Below, piece by piece: positions 17,638 to 24,421 of a stretch of DNA of 32,228 bases. The DNA lies in contig JAGOJO010000005.1 in assembly GCA_017995075.1 (NCBI GenBank), positions 1-32,228 of the forward strand, written 5' to 3'. The notes below the pieces were generated by a model that was not told the DNA's origin, did no database searches, and worked only from the letters and a program-made list of their open reading frames with translations. The stretch is from Bacteroidia bacterium. Its GTDB lineage: Bacteria > Bacteroidota > Bacteroidia > AKYH767-A > OLB10. A program made the translations under genes and the position numbers. The stretch's first letter is position 1. Each line of letters opens with the position of its first letter.

Positions 17638-17997
17638 TTACCAGTCTTTTTTCTCCTCTTTTGCAGTCAATGAATCAATTAAAGATGTAATCATTGAGAG
17701 GACGATACTGAACAGCATTGCCACCCAAAATCCATCCACCTTGAAACCATCCTTCAGCAAATAGGATGTAACGAGAATTATTGTTGCATTTATAACCAGA
17801 AGAAAGAGTCCCAATGTAACTACAGTAATCGGGAATGTCAGAAAGATCAAAATTGGTTTGACATACACATTCATCAGCACGAGCAACAAGGCTACCAACA
17901 ATGCAGTAGGAAGATTACTCACTTCCACACCGGGCATCAGTGTAGCAATCAAAAAGACCGCCAGTGCAGTCGAAACAATACGTATCAGAAACTTCAT
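17638..17997 (-). CDS. Small membrane protein of the PF04020-type (phage holin family 4) group
   Basis: A 119-residue protein that is almost entirely hydrophobic, with about four membrane segments (roughly 4-22, 30-48, 52-78, 92-110) and a short charged C-terminus (DSLTAKEEKKDW). The pattern LPTALLVALLLVLMNVYVKPILIFLTFPITVVTLGLFLLVINA is characteristic of the PF04020 family, labelled phage holin family 4 but widespread as a chromosomal gene of unknown role. No phage genes surround it, so a lysis function is unlikely. An exact -7 element lies just upstream (18012-18019). It is convergent with the AddB-like gene, with a single nucleotide between the two stops. Confidence 0.85.
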   Translation of the reverse strand: MKFLIRIVSTALAVFLIATLMPGVEVSNLPTALLVALLLVLMNVYVKPILIFLTFPITVVTLGLFLLVINATIILVTSYLLKDGFKVDGFWVAMLFSIVLSMITSLIDSLTAKEEKKDW

Positions 17998-18011
17998 ATT
18001 CGGAATTCGCT

Positions 18012-18019
18012 CAAAATTA
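18012..18019 (-). promoter_or_regulatory. -7 promoter element for the PF04020-type gene
   Basis: TAATTTTG on the minus strand (18019-18012) is an exact TAnnTTTG match, 14 nt before the ATG at 17997. A TTTG box exists only at 30-nt spacing, so the -33 part is not convincing. Confidence 0.45.
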
Positions 18020-18110
18020 AAGATTTTAATGAACTCCGGCTGTATTCCTCAAATATAATGCTCCTATAACTAAACAAAAGTACTATTTTGGTGTTCTCAA
18101 ACGTACACCA

Positions 18111-19202
18111 ATGAAAGGCTTCCGGTTTTCTGCTTTTTTACCACCCGAAGAAGGTTCTACCTTCGATTCGATGTTGAAGCTATTTACTGAACTGCTGCAA
18201 TATACCGCCGGTGATGCCAATGAAGCCCTGGGATGGTTAACCGAGTTGGACAGAGAATACAAATTCAGCAAACCGAACTATGGTATAGGTGACTTTATCA
18301 ATGATTTAAAAGAGAAAGGTTACTTAAAGGAAAACGACGACAGACAATTTGATATTACAGCCAAAACCGAACAAACCATCCGAAAACAATCACTTGATGA
18401 AATCTTCGGTAAAATCCGCAAGTCGGGGCGCGGTAGTCATAAGTCCAATAAATCTGGAACCGGCGATGAAATAAATGCAGACCTGCGTCCATGGGAATTT
18501 GGTGATACTCTTGACCAGGTAGATCTAACCGGCTCCATCCGTAATGCACAGGTACGGCATGGAATTGATGAATTCAGCATGTCGGAAGATGACCTTGAGG
18601 TGCAGGAGCGCGAACATAAGAGTAATCATGCTACTGTATTAATGATCGATATTTCCCATAGCATGATTCTCTATGGGGAGGATCGAATCACACCAGCCAA
18701 GAAGACAGCAATGGCCTTAGCAGAACTTATTCGGACAAGGTATCCCAAAGACATGTTAGATATTATTGTTTTCGGAGACGATGCCTGGACGATCGAAATC
18801 AAAGACCTCCCCTATCTGAAGGTCGGACCATATCACACCAATACCTCCGCCGGACTCGAACTAGCCATGGATTTGCTTAGGAAGAGAAAGACCCCCAACA
18901 AGCAGATTTTTATGATCACCGATGGCAAACCAAGCTGTATGAAAATCGGCAACAGTTATTACAAAAACAATTATGGTCTTGACCGGAAAATAGTAAACCA
19001 TGTTTTTAATCTCGCCGGACAAGCAAAAAGATTAAAAATTCCAATCACCACATTCATGATTGCCCGTGACTCCTACTTACAGGCCTTCATCCGCGACTTC
19101 ACCAAAATTAACAACGGTCGTGCTTTTTACAGTTCATTAAACGGACTCGGAGAATTTATATACGAAGACTACATTAAAAACAGAAAGAAAAACGTACGCT
19201 AG
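18111..19202 (+). CDS. VWA-domain protein partnered with a MoxR/BchI-like ATPase
   Basis: A 363-residue cytoplasmic protein; no signal peptide or membrane segment is seen. The N-terminal half is alpha-helical and charged, with a basic Ser/Gly/Lys-rich linker (about 104-118). The von Willebrand A domain spans about 172-355. Its MIDAS metal site is visible as D180-x-S182-x-S184 (MIDISHSM), a threonine in HTNTSAG (about 242-248) and D271 (MITDGKP). VWA proteins of this sort act with MoxR/BchI AAA ATPases, as in magnesium or cobalt chelatases and protein-maturation chaperones. The next gene, overlapping by 1 nt, encodes such an ATPase, so the two should work as a pair. The client is unknown. Confidence 0.88.
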   Translation: MKGFRFSAFLPPEEGSTFDSMLKLFTELLQYTAGDANEALGWLTELDREYKFSKPNYGIGDFINDLKEKGYLKENDDRQFDITAKTEQTIRKQSLDEIFGKIRKSGRGSHKSNKSGTGDEINADLRPWEFGDTLDQVDLTGSIRNAQVRHGIDEFSMSEDDLEVQEREHKSNHATVLMIDISHSMILYGEDRITPAKKTAMALAELIRTRYPKDMLDIIVFGDDAWTIEIKDLPYLKVGPYHTNTSAGLELAMDLLRKRKTPNKQIFMITDGKPSCMKIGNSYYKNNYGLDRKIVNHVFNLAGQAKRLKIPITTFMIARDSYLQAFIRDFTKINNGRAFYSSLNGLGEFIYEDYIKNRKKNVR

Positions 19203-20704
19203 TGAAAGCATATCTGAAAAATATCGATACAATAAAGACGCTCGGGGAGTTGAAATCTGCCGGCTATCAGCCTCAATCCGTAAAACTGGAAATGAGATCC
19301 AATCTGATAACTGCATTGCAAACCGGAAAAACACTTTTTAAGCCAATCCTCGGGTACAACGAAACGGTAATCCCGCAATTGGAAACCGCAATCTTATCAC
19401 GTCACAATATCATATTACTCGGGTTACGCGGACAGGCTAAAACGCGTCTTACTCGATTAATGGTTGACCTGTTAGATGAATATATTCCTGTAGTAAATGG
19501 AAGTGAAATTAACGATGATCCACTACGACCCATTTCCAAATATAGTCATGATCTCATCGCAGAAATGGGTGATTCCACACCTATCTCCTGGATGCATCGT
19601 GAAGAAAGATATGTAGAAAAGCTGGCCACACCTGATGTTTCTGTCGCTGATCTTATTGGTGATCTCGATCCGATAAAAGCCGCTTCGTTGAAATTAACCT
19701 ATGCAGATGAGCGAGTAATTCACTATGGATTAATTCCACGCTCTCACCGATGCATTTTTGTAATTAACGAGTTACCTGATCTACAGGCAAGAATTCAGGT
19801 TGCACTTTTCAATATTCTTCAGGAAGGTGATATTCAGATTCGTGGATTTCGTTTACGTCTTCCATTGGATATTGAATTTGTTTTTACAGCCAATCCGGAA
19901 GATTATACCAATCGCGGATCGATTGTAACTCCACTGAAGGATCGTATTGGATCACAGATTCTGACTCACTATCCGAAATCGGTGGAAATCAGCAGTGAGA
20001 TCACCAAACAGGAAGCCAAGCTGCCCGATGATCAGCAAACGGCAATTACCATTCCTCCATTAGTGCACCGTTTACTTGAACTGGTAGCATTCGAAGCACG
20101 TAAGAGCGAATATATTGACCAGAAAAGCGGAGTTTCAGCCCGACTAACGATAACCGCCTACGAAAATCTATACTCAGTGGTTCAACGTCGGATGTTGATC
20201 AATGGTGAAAAGAAAGGAATTGCACGTATCATGGATATTTATGGTATTATTCCTGCTATCACCGGAAAAGTAGAACTTGTATACGAAGGAGAACTGGAAG
20301 GAATTGCGAATGTGGCCTATATGCTCATTGGAAAAGCTATTCGCGCTGAGTATGTGATGCATTTCCCGGATCCGGAGCGTTCAAAAAAGGCAAAAGTTAA
20401 AAATCCATACACAGAACTATTAAATTGGTTCGGCGAAGGCAAAGAACTTGATATGCTGAATTCAGCAAGTGAGCAAACCTATGTTCAGTCGCTTGAAGCT
20501 TTACCCGGCCTTCAAACGCTTATCAAAGATTTCAAACCCGGAACTTCGAAAGAGGAAACACTGCTGTTAAAGGAGTTCATATTACATGGAATGGCAGAAT
20601 TCTCACAATTGTCAAAACGGAAGCTGGAAAGTAGTTTACGCTTCAGCGACCTTGTTGGCTCCATCTTCAACATGAAGGAAGAAGACGAGGATACCGAAAA
20701 CTAA
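19202..20704 (+). CDS. MoxR/BchI-like AAA+ ATPase (magnesium-chelatase subunit I-like)
   Basis: A 500-residue AAA+ protein. The nucleotide loop reads GLRGQAKTRL (74-83), with Ala in place of the usual Gly before Lys-Thr. The Walker B-like strand reads CIFVINELPDL, with Asn in place of the first Asp. From memory both variants also occur in other bacterial members of this subfamily, so they are probably not damage. Sensor region: VFTANPEDYTNRGSIVTPLKDRIGSQI. The C-terminal third is a helical lid plus an extension (to residue 500) without recognisable domains. It starts at GTG (19202), sharing one base with the VWA stop (TAGTG), which indicates strict coupling. Together they likely form a chaperone or chelatase-like complex. 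Confidence 0.88.
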   Translation: MKAYLKNIDTIKTLGELKSAGYQPQSVKLEMRSNLITALQTGKTLFKPILGYNETVIPQLETAILSRHNIILLGLRGQAKTRLTRLMVDLLDEYIPVVNGSEINDDPLRPISKYSHDLIAEMGDSTPISWMHREERYVEKLATPDVSVADLIGDLDPIKAASLKLTYADERVIHYGLIPRSHRCIFVINELPDLQARIQVALFNILQEGDIQIRGFRLRLPLDIEFVFTANPEDYTNRGSIVTPLKDRIGSQILTHYPKSVEISSEITKQEAKLPDDQQTAITIPPLVHRLLELVAFEARKSEYIDQKSGVSARLTITAYENLYSVVQRRMLINGEKKGIARIMDIYGIIPAITGKVELVYEGELEGIANVAYMLIGKAIRAEYVMHFPDPERSKKAKVKNPYTELLNWFGEGKELDMLNSASEQTYVQSLEALPGLQTLIKDFKPGTSKEETLLLKEFILHGMAEFSQLSKRKLESSLRFSDLVGSIFNMKEEDEDTEN

Positions 20705-20738
20705 ATTCTAATCAGACTGTTATTATTCAAAAAAGAAA

Positions 20739-21248
20739 ATGATAAAACTACTCTTATCCCTCCTCCTATTGTTAAGTCCTGCACAAAGCTTTTACAGCTT
20801 TAAAGTGAAAGATGTTGACGGCAAACCTATACAGCTCTCTGCTTACAAAGGAAAAAAAGTACTGATTGTTAATACAGCCTCTGAATGCGGCTACACACCT
20901 CAATACGCTGACCTGGAAAAATTGCATAAGCAATATGGAAGTAAACTTGTTGTTATCGCCTTCCCAGCCAATAATTTTGGTGGACAGGAACCTGGAAATA
21001 ACTCGGAGATTAAATCTTTTTGCTCTAAAAATTACGGAGTTTCATTTCCTGTAGCTTCGAAAGTATCAGTTAAAGGCAGCGACATTGATCCTTTATTCAA
21101 GTGGCTTTGTGAACAGGAGAATCCTGATTTCAAAGGCGATATTAACTGGAACTTTGAAAAGTTTCTGCTCGATGAAAATGGAAAACTGATCCATCGTTTT
21201 CGTTCTAAAGTAAAACCACTCGATCCAGCTATCACCGGAGCACTCTAA
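20739..21248 (+). CDS. Glutathione-peroxidase-like thiol peroxidase, exported
   Basis: A 169-residue thioredoxin-fold peroxidase. An N-terminal hydrophobic stretch (MIKLLLSLLLLLSPAQS, 1-17) looks like a signal peptide, so it probably acts in the periplasm. The catalytic set is present: peroxidatic C50 in NTASECGYTPQY, Q83 in FPANNFGGQEPG, and W137/N138 in INWNFEKFLLDENGKLIHRF. C95 (SFCSKNYGVSFPV) sits where atypical 2-Cys, thioredoxin-dependent family members have the resolving cysteine, so glutathione is unlikely to be the reductant. It follows the MoxR-like gene by 34 nt on the same strand without a visible promoter. Its TAA overlaps the TAG of the convergent response regulator (21245-21248). 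Confidence 0.92.
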   Translation: MIKLLLSLLLLLSPAQSFYSFKVKDVDGKPIQLSAYKGKKVLIVNTASECGYTPQYADLEKLHKQYGSKLVVIAFPANNFGGQEPGNNSEIKSFCSKNYGVSFPVASKVSVKGSDIDPLFKWLCEQENPDFKGDINWNFEKFLLDENGKLIHRFRSKVKPLDPAITGAL

Positions 21249-21940
21249 GCACTCTTGTTCACAAGTAGACGTACTCCCTTTCCATGCAGTGAAACAATTT
21301 CAATCTGAGGATCCTTCTTCAGGTATTTGCGGATACGGGTAATAAAAACATCCATACTGCGACCATTAAAATAGTTATCATCACCCCAAATCAGCTTCAA
21401 AGCTTTCTGACGGGGAAGGAGATCATTTTCGTGAAGGCATAAGAGACGAAGCAGATCAGCTTCCTTCGGACTCAGTTGCACCACTTCTTCCCCGTCACTT
21501 ATTTTTCGAAGTTTATAATCGAATTTATAAATACCGATTTCAAAATCTGTTTTATCCTCCAGTTCTGAGGAGCCCATGCTACGGCGAAGGACCGTTTGAA
21601 TTTTATGTAATAGCACTTCAGTATCGAACGGTTTGGTAAGATAATCATCACCACCAGCACGATAACCGGTCAGCATATCTTCTTTCATTCCCTTTGCAGT
21701 CAGAAAGAAAATTGGTGTTTTTTTATCCAACTCCCTGATTTGCTTCGCCAGTGTAAAACCATCTACTTTTGGCATCATTACATCCAGCACAATCAGGTCA
21801 TATCCACCTTTCGTAAATGCCTGCAATCCGGCCTGGCCATCTCTAACCAATTCCACCTGATATGAATTCAACTCAAGGAAATTTTTCATCACATTTCCGA
21901 AATTCATATCATCTTCAACTAACAGGATCTTTGCATTCAT
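21245..21940 (-). CDS. OmpR/PhoB-family response regulator, partner of the adjacent kinase
   Basis: A 231-residue regulator. The receiver domain has D10/D11, phospho-acceptor D53 (IVLDVMMP), T81 (FFLTAKG) and K103 (LTKPF). The winged-helix DNA-binding domain (about 130-231) includes LSPKEADLLRLLCLHENDLLPR and the recognition helix NGRSMDVFITRIRKYLKKD, and ends with the LHGKGVRLLV wing. The sequence style (WGDDNYFNGRSMDVF) resembles RprY-type regulators of Bacteroidota. It lies 4 nt after the histidine kinase stop, so the pair is one operon read from the kinase promoter. Four direct repeats upstream of the kinase (23661-23698) are the likely binding site, which implies autoregulation. Confidence 0.94.
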   Translation of the reverse strand: MNAKILLVEDDMNFGNVMKNFLELNSYQVELVRDGQAGLQAFTKGGYDLIVLDVMMPKVDGFTLAKQIRELDKKTPIFFLTAKGMKEDMLTGYRAGGDDYLTKPFDTEVLLHKIQTVLRRSMGSSELEDKTDFEIGIYKFDYKLRKISDGEEVVQLSPKEADLLRLLCLHENDLLPRQKALKLIWGDDNYFNGRSMDVFITRIRKYLKKDPQIEIVSLHGKGVRLLVNKSA

Positions 21941-21944
21941 TGTA

Positions 21945-23621
21945 TTACTGGTTTTGTTTTTTTAATGGTAGATTAATAGTAAATGTGCTACCTTTTAATG
22001 GTTCACTTTCAACTTCTATTGTTCCCTGATGCTCCGTCAAAATGGCTTTAACATAACTTAACCCGAGTCCAAAACCTTTGACATCATGAATATTTCCGGA
22101 TGTTGCTCTGTAAAATGTATCAAAAATTTTCTTCAGCACTTCTTTCGACATCCCAATACCTTTATCGCTGATTTCAATAATTACTGATTCAGGTTGGTTA
22201 TAAACGTTCACCGTAATCACCGGACTTTCGGGACTATATTTATTGGCATTATCAAGAATATTGATAAGCACATTTAATATATGAGTTGGATCTGCAAGTA
22301 TGGTGGTTTGAACTGCTTCATTATTAACAGTAATTTTTCCTTCGCGTTGTTCAACAGTCAACGACATACTTGAGACCGCTGTCTCTACCAGGTCGTTAAT
22401 ATCCGTATCTTCCATTTTCAATTTCACCTCGCCTTTATCAATCTGAGCCATTTGAAGCACAGTTTCTACTTGTCGAAGCATACGTTGATTCTCATCCCTG
22501 ATAATATTGTTATAAAACTCCAGTTTTTCAGGTACCTGATAAATTCTGGGATCACGCATGGATTCATTTGCAATTGCAATTGTTGCAATAGGCGTTTTGA
22601 ATTCGTGCGTCATATTATTAATAAAGTCGTTCTTGATGTCGGCTAATTTTTTCTGGCGCAGCACCACTTTCAATGTATAGGCAAAACCCCAGATTATTAA
22701 TACAGTAAATGCAATTGAAAACAGGAGTACGACCCAAATTCCATCAAGCAGATAATTCAGTTTATCGCTAAAGGAGATCGATAGCATTTCATTTCTTTTA
22801 AATACGTCATTAGGGAACAACATGAGTTTATAGTCGCTGTACTTCAACATAACTGAATCAGCATTTTCCGATAAATGCAACCACTCCTTCCCTTTCTCTT
22901 TATATACTCCGTATGAAAAATTCAGATTTAATCCCCTGTTGAACAACTCCCGGCGAATAATTGAATCTAGACTTTCTTTACTGATCCGGTTAAAAATGTT
23001 TCCGGAAGGATCTACAATCTGAAAAGTAAGTTTCTGCATCATCGAATTCAGCTTTTTAAGTCTCGACTGCATCCTTTGCTGCGTCAGCTGCTCGATGGAA
23101 TCCATCATCGATGAACTCTGATCAAATTTGAAAGCATACACTTCCTTCTGTTCAATATCTTTTTCAATCCGAATATCAATGGATGAATCAACATTGAAAT
23201 ACATGCTTTCTTCGGTGGGCTTGCGGTTTCTGGCCCGTTGCCTGAAATCAAAGATGCGATTAGAGATTTCCGTTTCTATGCGCATAATTTCAGACTCAGG
23301 ATCCGGAGGTCTGGGTGGCGGCGGTGGTGGCATCGGTGGTGCGGTCGCGATGTCAGAAAGAACCGTCATCAGACTATCATCCACCATATCATGTGTAACG
23401 GAACTATCCTCCGAGGTGATGAAATTATTTACAACAATCCGGAGATTCTCGTTTTCTTCCACCTGATCCACAATATCATTTAATGCCAGCATCACCGTAC
23501 GGTCAAACTGCTGTGATTTGATTTCAAAATCATGGGTGATCCAGTAAGTCTGAAGGAATATTAACCCCAGCAGCGATACTGACATCATCAAAACTATAAA
23601 CCTGAACCTTATTTTATTCAT
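21945..23621 (-). CDS. Membrane sensor histidine kinase with a proline-rich periplasmic domain
   Basis: A 558-residue kinase. TM1 lies at about 8-27 and TM2 at about 294-316. The 265-residue periplasmic domain between them matches no sensor fold I recognise. It contains a proline tract at 95-108 (PPMPPPPPPRPPDP), then a charged, probably coiled-coil stretch (about 110-195). The cytoplasmic part has the H-box with H339 (NMTHEFKTPIATI), N-box (NILDNANKYSPESP), G1 (ISDKGIGMS), F-box and G2 (GFGLGLSYV), all intact. Overall it resembles the RprX-type kinases of Bacteroidota. An exact TAnnTTTG element ends 5 nt before the ATG, implying a nearly leaderless message. It is divergent from a secreted protein that has a similar proline tract. 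Confidence 0.93.
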   Translation of the reverse strand: MNKIRFRFIVLMMSVSLLGLIFLQTYWITHDFEIKSQQFDRTVMLALNDIVDQVEENENLRIVVNNFITSEDSSVTHDMVDDSLMTVLSDIATAPPMPPPPPPRPPDPESEIMRIETEISNRIFDFRQRARNRKPTEESMYFNVDSSIDIRIEKDIEQKEVYAFKFDQSSSMMDSIEQLTQQRMQSRLKKLNSMMQKLTFQIVDPSGNIFNRISKESLDSIIRRELFNRGLNLNFSYGVYKEKGKEWLHLSENADSVMLKYSDYKLMLFPNDVFKRNEMLSISFSDKLNYLLDGIWVVLLFSIAFTVLIIWGFAYTLKVVLRQKKLADIKNDFINNMTHEFKTPIATIAIANESMRDPRIYQVPEKLEFYNNIIRDENQRMLRQVETVLQMAQIDKGEVKLKMEDTDINDLVETAVSSMSLTVEQREGKITVNNEAVQTTILADPTHILNVLINILDNANKYSPESPVITVNVYNQPESVIIEISDKGIGMSKEVLKKIFDTFYRATSGNIHDVKGFGLGLSYVKAILTEHQGTIEVESEPLKGSTFTINLPLKKQNQ

Positions 23622-23626
23622 TACTT

Positions 23627-23634
23627 CAAAAATA
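23627..23634 (-). promoter_or_regulatory. -7 promoter element of the kinase/regulator operon
   Basis: TATTTTTG on the minus strand (23634-23627) is an exact TAnnTTTG match, 5 nt before the kinase ATG at 23621. The only TTTG upstream (23653-23650) is at a short 15-nt spacing, so the promoter may depend on an activator bound at the repeats beginning about 27 nt further upstream. Confidence 0.5.
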
Positions 23635-23652
23635 GCGCATGTAAATGAACAA

Positions 23653-23698
23653 AACAGCGCATTAACGATACATTAACCGGTGTTAACCAGCCATTAAC
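23653..23698. promoter_or_regulatory. Tandem TTAAC repeat array, likely response-regulator operator
   Basis: Plus-strand hexamers ATTAAC (23661-23666), ATTAAC (23672-23677), GTTAAC (23682-23687) and ATTAAC (23693-23698) start 11, 10 and 11 bp apart. A degenerate fifth copy has its AAC core at 23653-23655. Direct repeats about one helical turn apart are the standard binding pattern of OmpR/PhoB-family regulators. The array sits midway between the -7 elements of the divergent kinase operon and the secreted-protein gene, and so could control both. The direct observation is the repeats; the bound protein is inferred. Confidence 0.65.
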
Positions 23699-23720
23699 GC
23701 TACACAGCCCGCTCCTCCCG

Positions 23721-23728
23721 TATCCTTG
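23721..23728 (+). promoter_or_regulatory. Possible -7 element of the secreted proline-rich protein gene
   Basis: TATCCTTG matches TAnnTTTG at all but one defined position, 19 nt before the ATG at 23748. There is no TTTG box at the normal distance; instead the TTAAC repeats end 22 nt upstream, as expected for an activator-dependent promoter. Confidence 0.45.
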
Positions 23729-23747
23729 CACTATAAAACAACATCAA

Positions 23748-24353
23748 ATGAAAACATTCCATCTATTATTGGGCGGGTTTCTGATGGCAGGAAGCGCAAC
23801 TACAGCTCAAACTCCGGATTCAGTATCGTCAAAATCAGGGAAAATCAGTCTGACTATTGTTCGGGAGGAAAACGGAAAAAAAACGGTCATCGATACCAGC
23901 TTTAACCTTTCAGATGAAAACCAATACAGGGCATTTCTGGAGCAAAACAATATAAAAATCGAAAATGATGCCTCCGGGAAAAGTGGCCAGCGTATCATGA
24001 AATTCAGATACGATATGCCTGAAAAAAGGGATGAAAAGGAAATTGTAATTGAAATGCCTGCTTCACCCGGGGACCCTCCTATGCCGCCTTTGCCACCAAT
24101 GCCTCCTTTGCCACCCATGAATCGGATGGAAATAGAATCAGAGAATGGCGATGTTCAAGTGTATACCTACCGAATTGATGATGATAAAATGGATCAGGAT
24201 ATTGAAGCACTGGTAAAAATCATGAGTGAGGATGGTGACCGAATGAAAATAAAGAAAGAAATCCGAAGAATTGAAATGCGTAGTGACGAGCCTAAAAAAC
24301 GTTCAAAGCATAAAAAGGCTAAACGAAAAATTATCATAATTGAAGAAGCTTAA
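23748..24353 (+). CDS. Secreted proline-rich, highly charged protein of unknown function
   Basis: A 201-residue protein I do not recognise. The signal peptide is at 1-20 (MKTFHLLLGGFLMAGSATTA), so the mature part should be periplasmic or outside. Residues 31-60 (GKISLTIVREENGKKTVIDT) look like a beta-rich module with a phrase common in small Bacteroidota exported proteins. Residues 104-124 form a proline tract (PPMPPLPPMPPLPPM) encoded by an 18-bp tandem repeat. Then come an acidic stretch (125-165) and a strongly basic tail (165-196, KKRSKHKKAKRK). It is divergent from the kinase/regulator operon, with operator-like repeats between, and has its own terminator. The layout resembles cpxP beside cpxRA, so an accessory or feedback role is plausible, but no CpxP motif is visible. 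Confidence 0.75.
   Translation: MKTFHLLLGGFLMAGSATTAQTPDSVSSKSGKISLTIVREENGKKTVIDTSFNLSDENQYRAFLEQNNIKIENDASGKSGQRIMKFRYDMPEKRDEKEIVIEMPASPGDPPMPPLPPMPPLPPMNRMEIESENGDVQVYTYRIDDDKMDQDIEALVKIMSEDGDRMKIKKEIRRIEMRSDEPKKRSKHKKAKRKIIIIEEA
24081..24116 (+). repeat. 18-bp tandem repeat encoding MPPLPP twice
   Basis: ATGCCGCCTTTGCCACCA (24081-24098) is followed directly by ATGCCTCCTTTGCCACCC (24099-24116), two copies with two silent differences. This creates the proline tract of the secreted protein, and such a repeat could change length by slippage in units of six residues. Confidence 0.85.
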
Positions 24354-24371
24354 GTTAGATTGTTAGAGAGT

Positions 24372-24408
24372 AGCCCCGATGGACGCACTTGTTCTTCGGG
24401 GCTTTTTA
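24372..24408 (+). terminator. Intrinsic terminator after the secreted proline-rich protein
   Basis: Stem AGCCCCGA / TCGGGGCT (24372-24379 and 24396-24403) with a 16-nt loop, followed by TTTTTA. It lies 18 nt after the stop. The tail runs into TATTTTG (24410-24416), a possible shortened -7 element for the ABC permease that starts at 24422. Confidence 0.85.
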
Positions 24409-24421
24409 GTATTTTGGTCTG

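Noticed and set aside
17638-17997. Holin annotation as evidence of a prophage
   Set aside because: PF04020 proteins are common chromosomal membrane proteins, and no capsid, tail, integrase or lysin gene is in the window.
19202-20704. MoxR-like ATPase considered a degraded gene because of altered Walker motifs
   Set aside because: The rest of the AAA+ fold is intact, the frame is full length and coupled to a VWA partner, and the variants fit a known subfamily pattern as I recall it.
21945-24353. Proline-rich tracts considered a sequencing or frameshift artefact
   Set aside because: Both frames stay open and biased to normal codons on either side, with proper downstream domains or stop and terminator.
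24372-24408. GC-rich inverted repeat considered as an insertion-sequence end or attachment site
   Set aside because: The stem is followed by a T-tract right after a stop codon, as in an intrinsic terminator, and there is no transposase or integrase.
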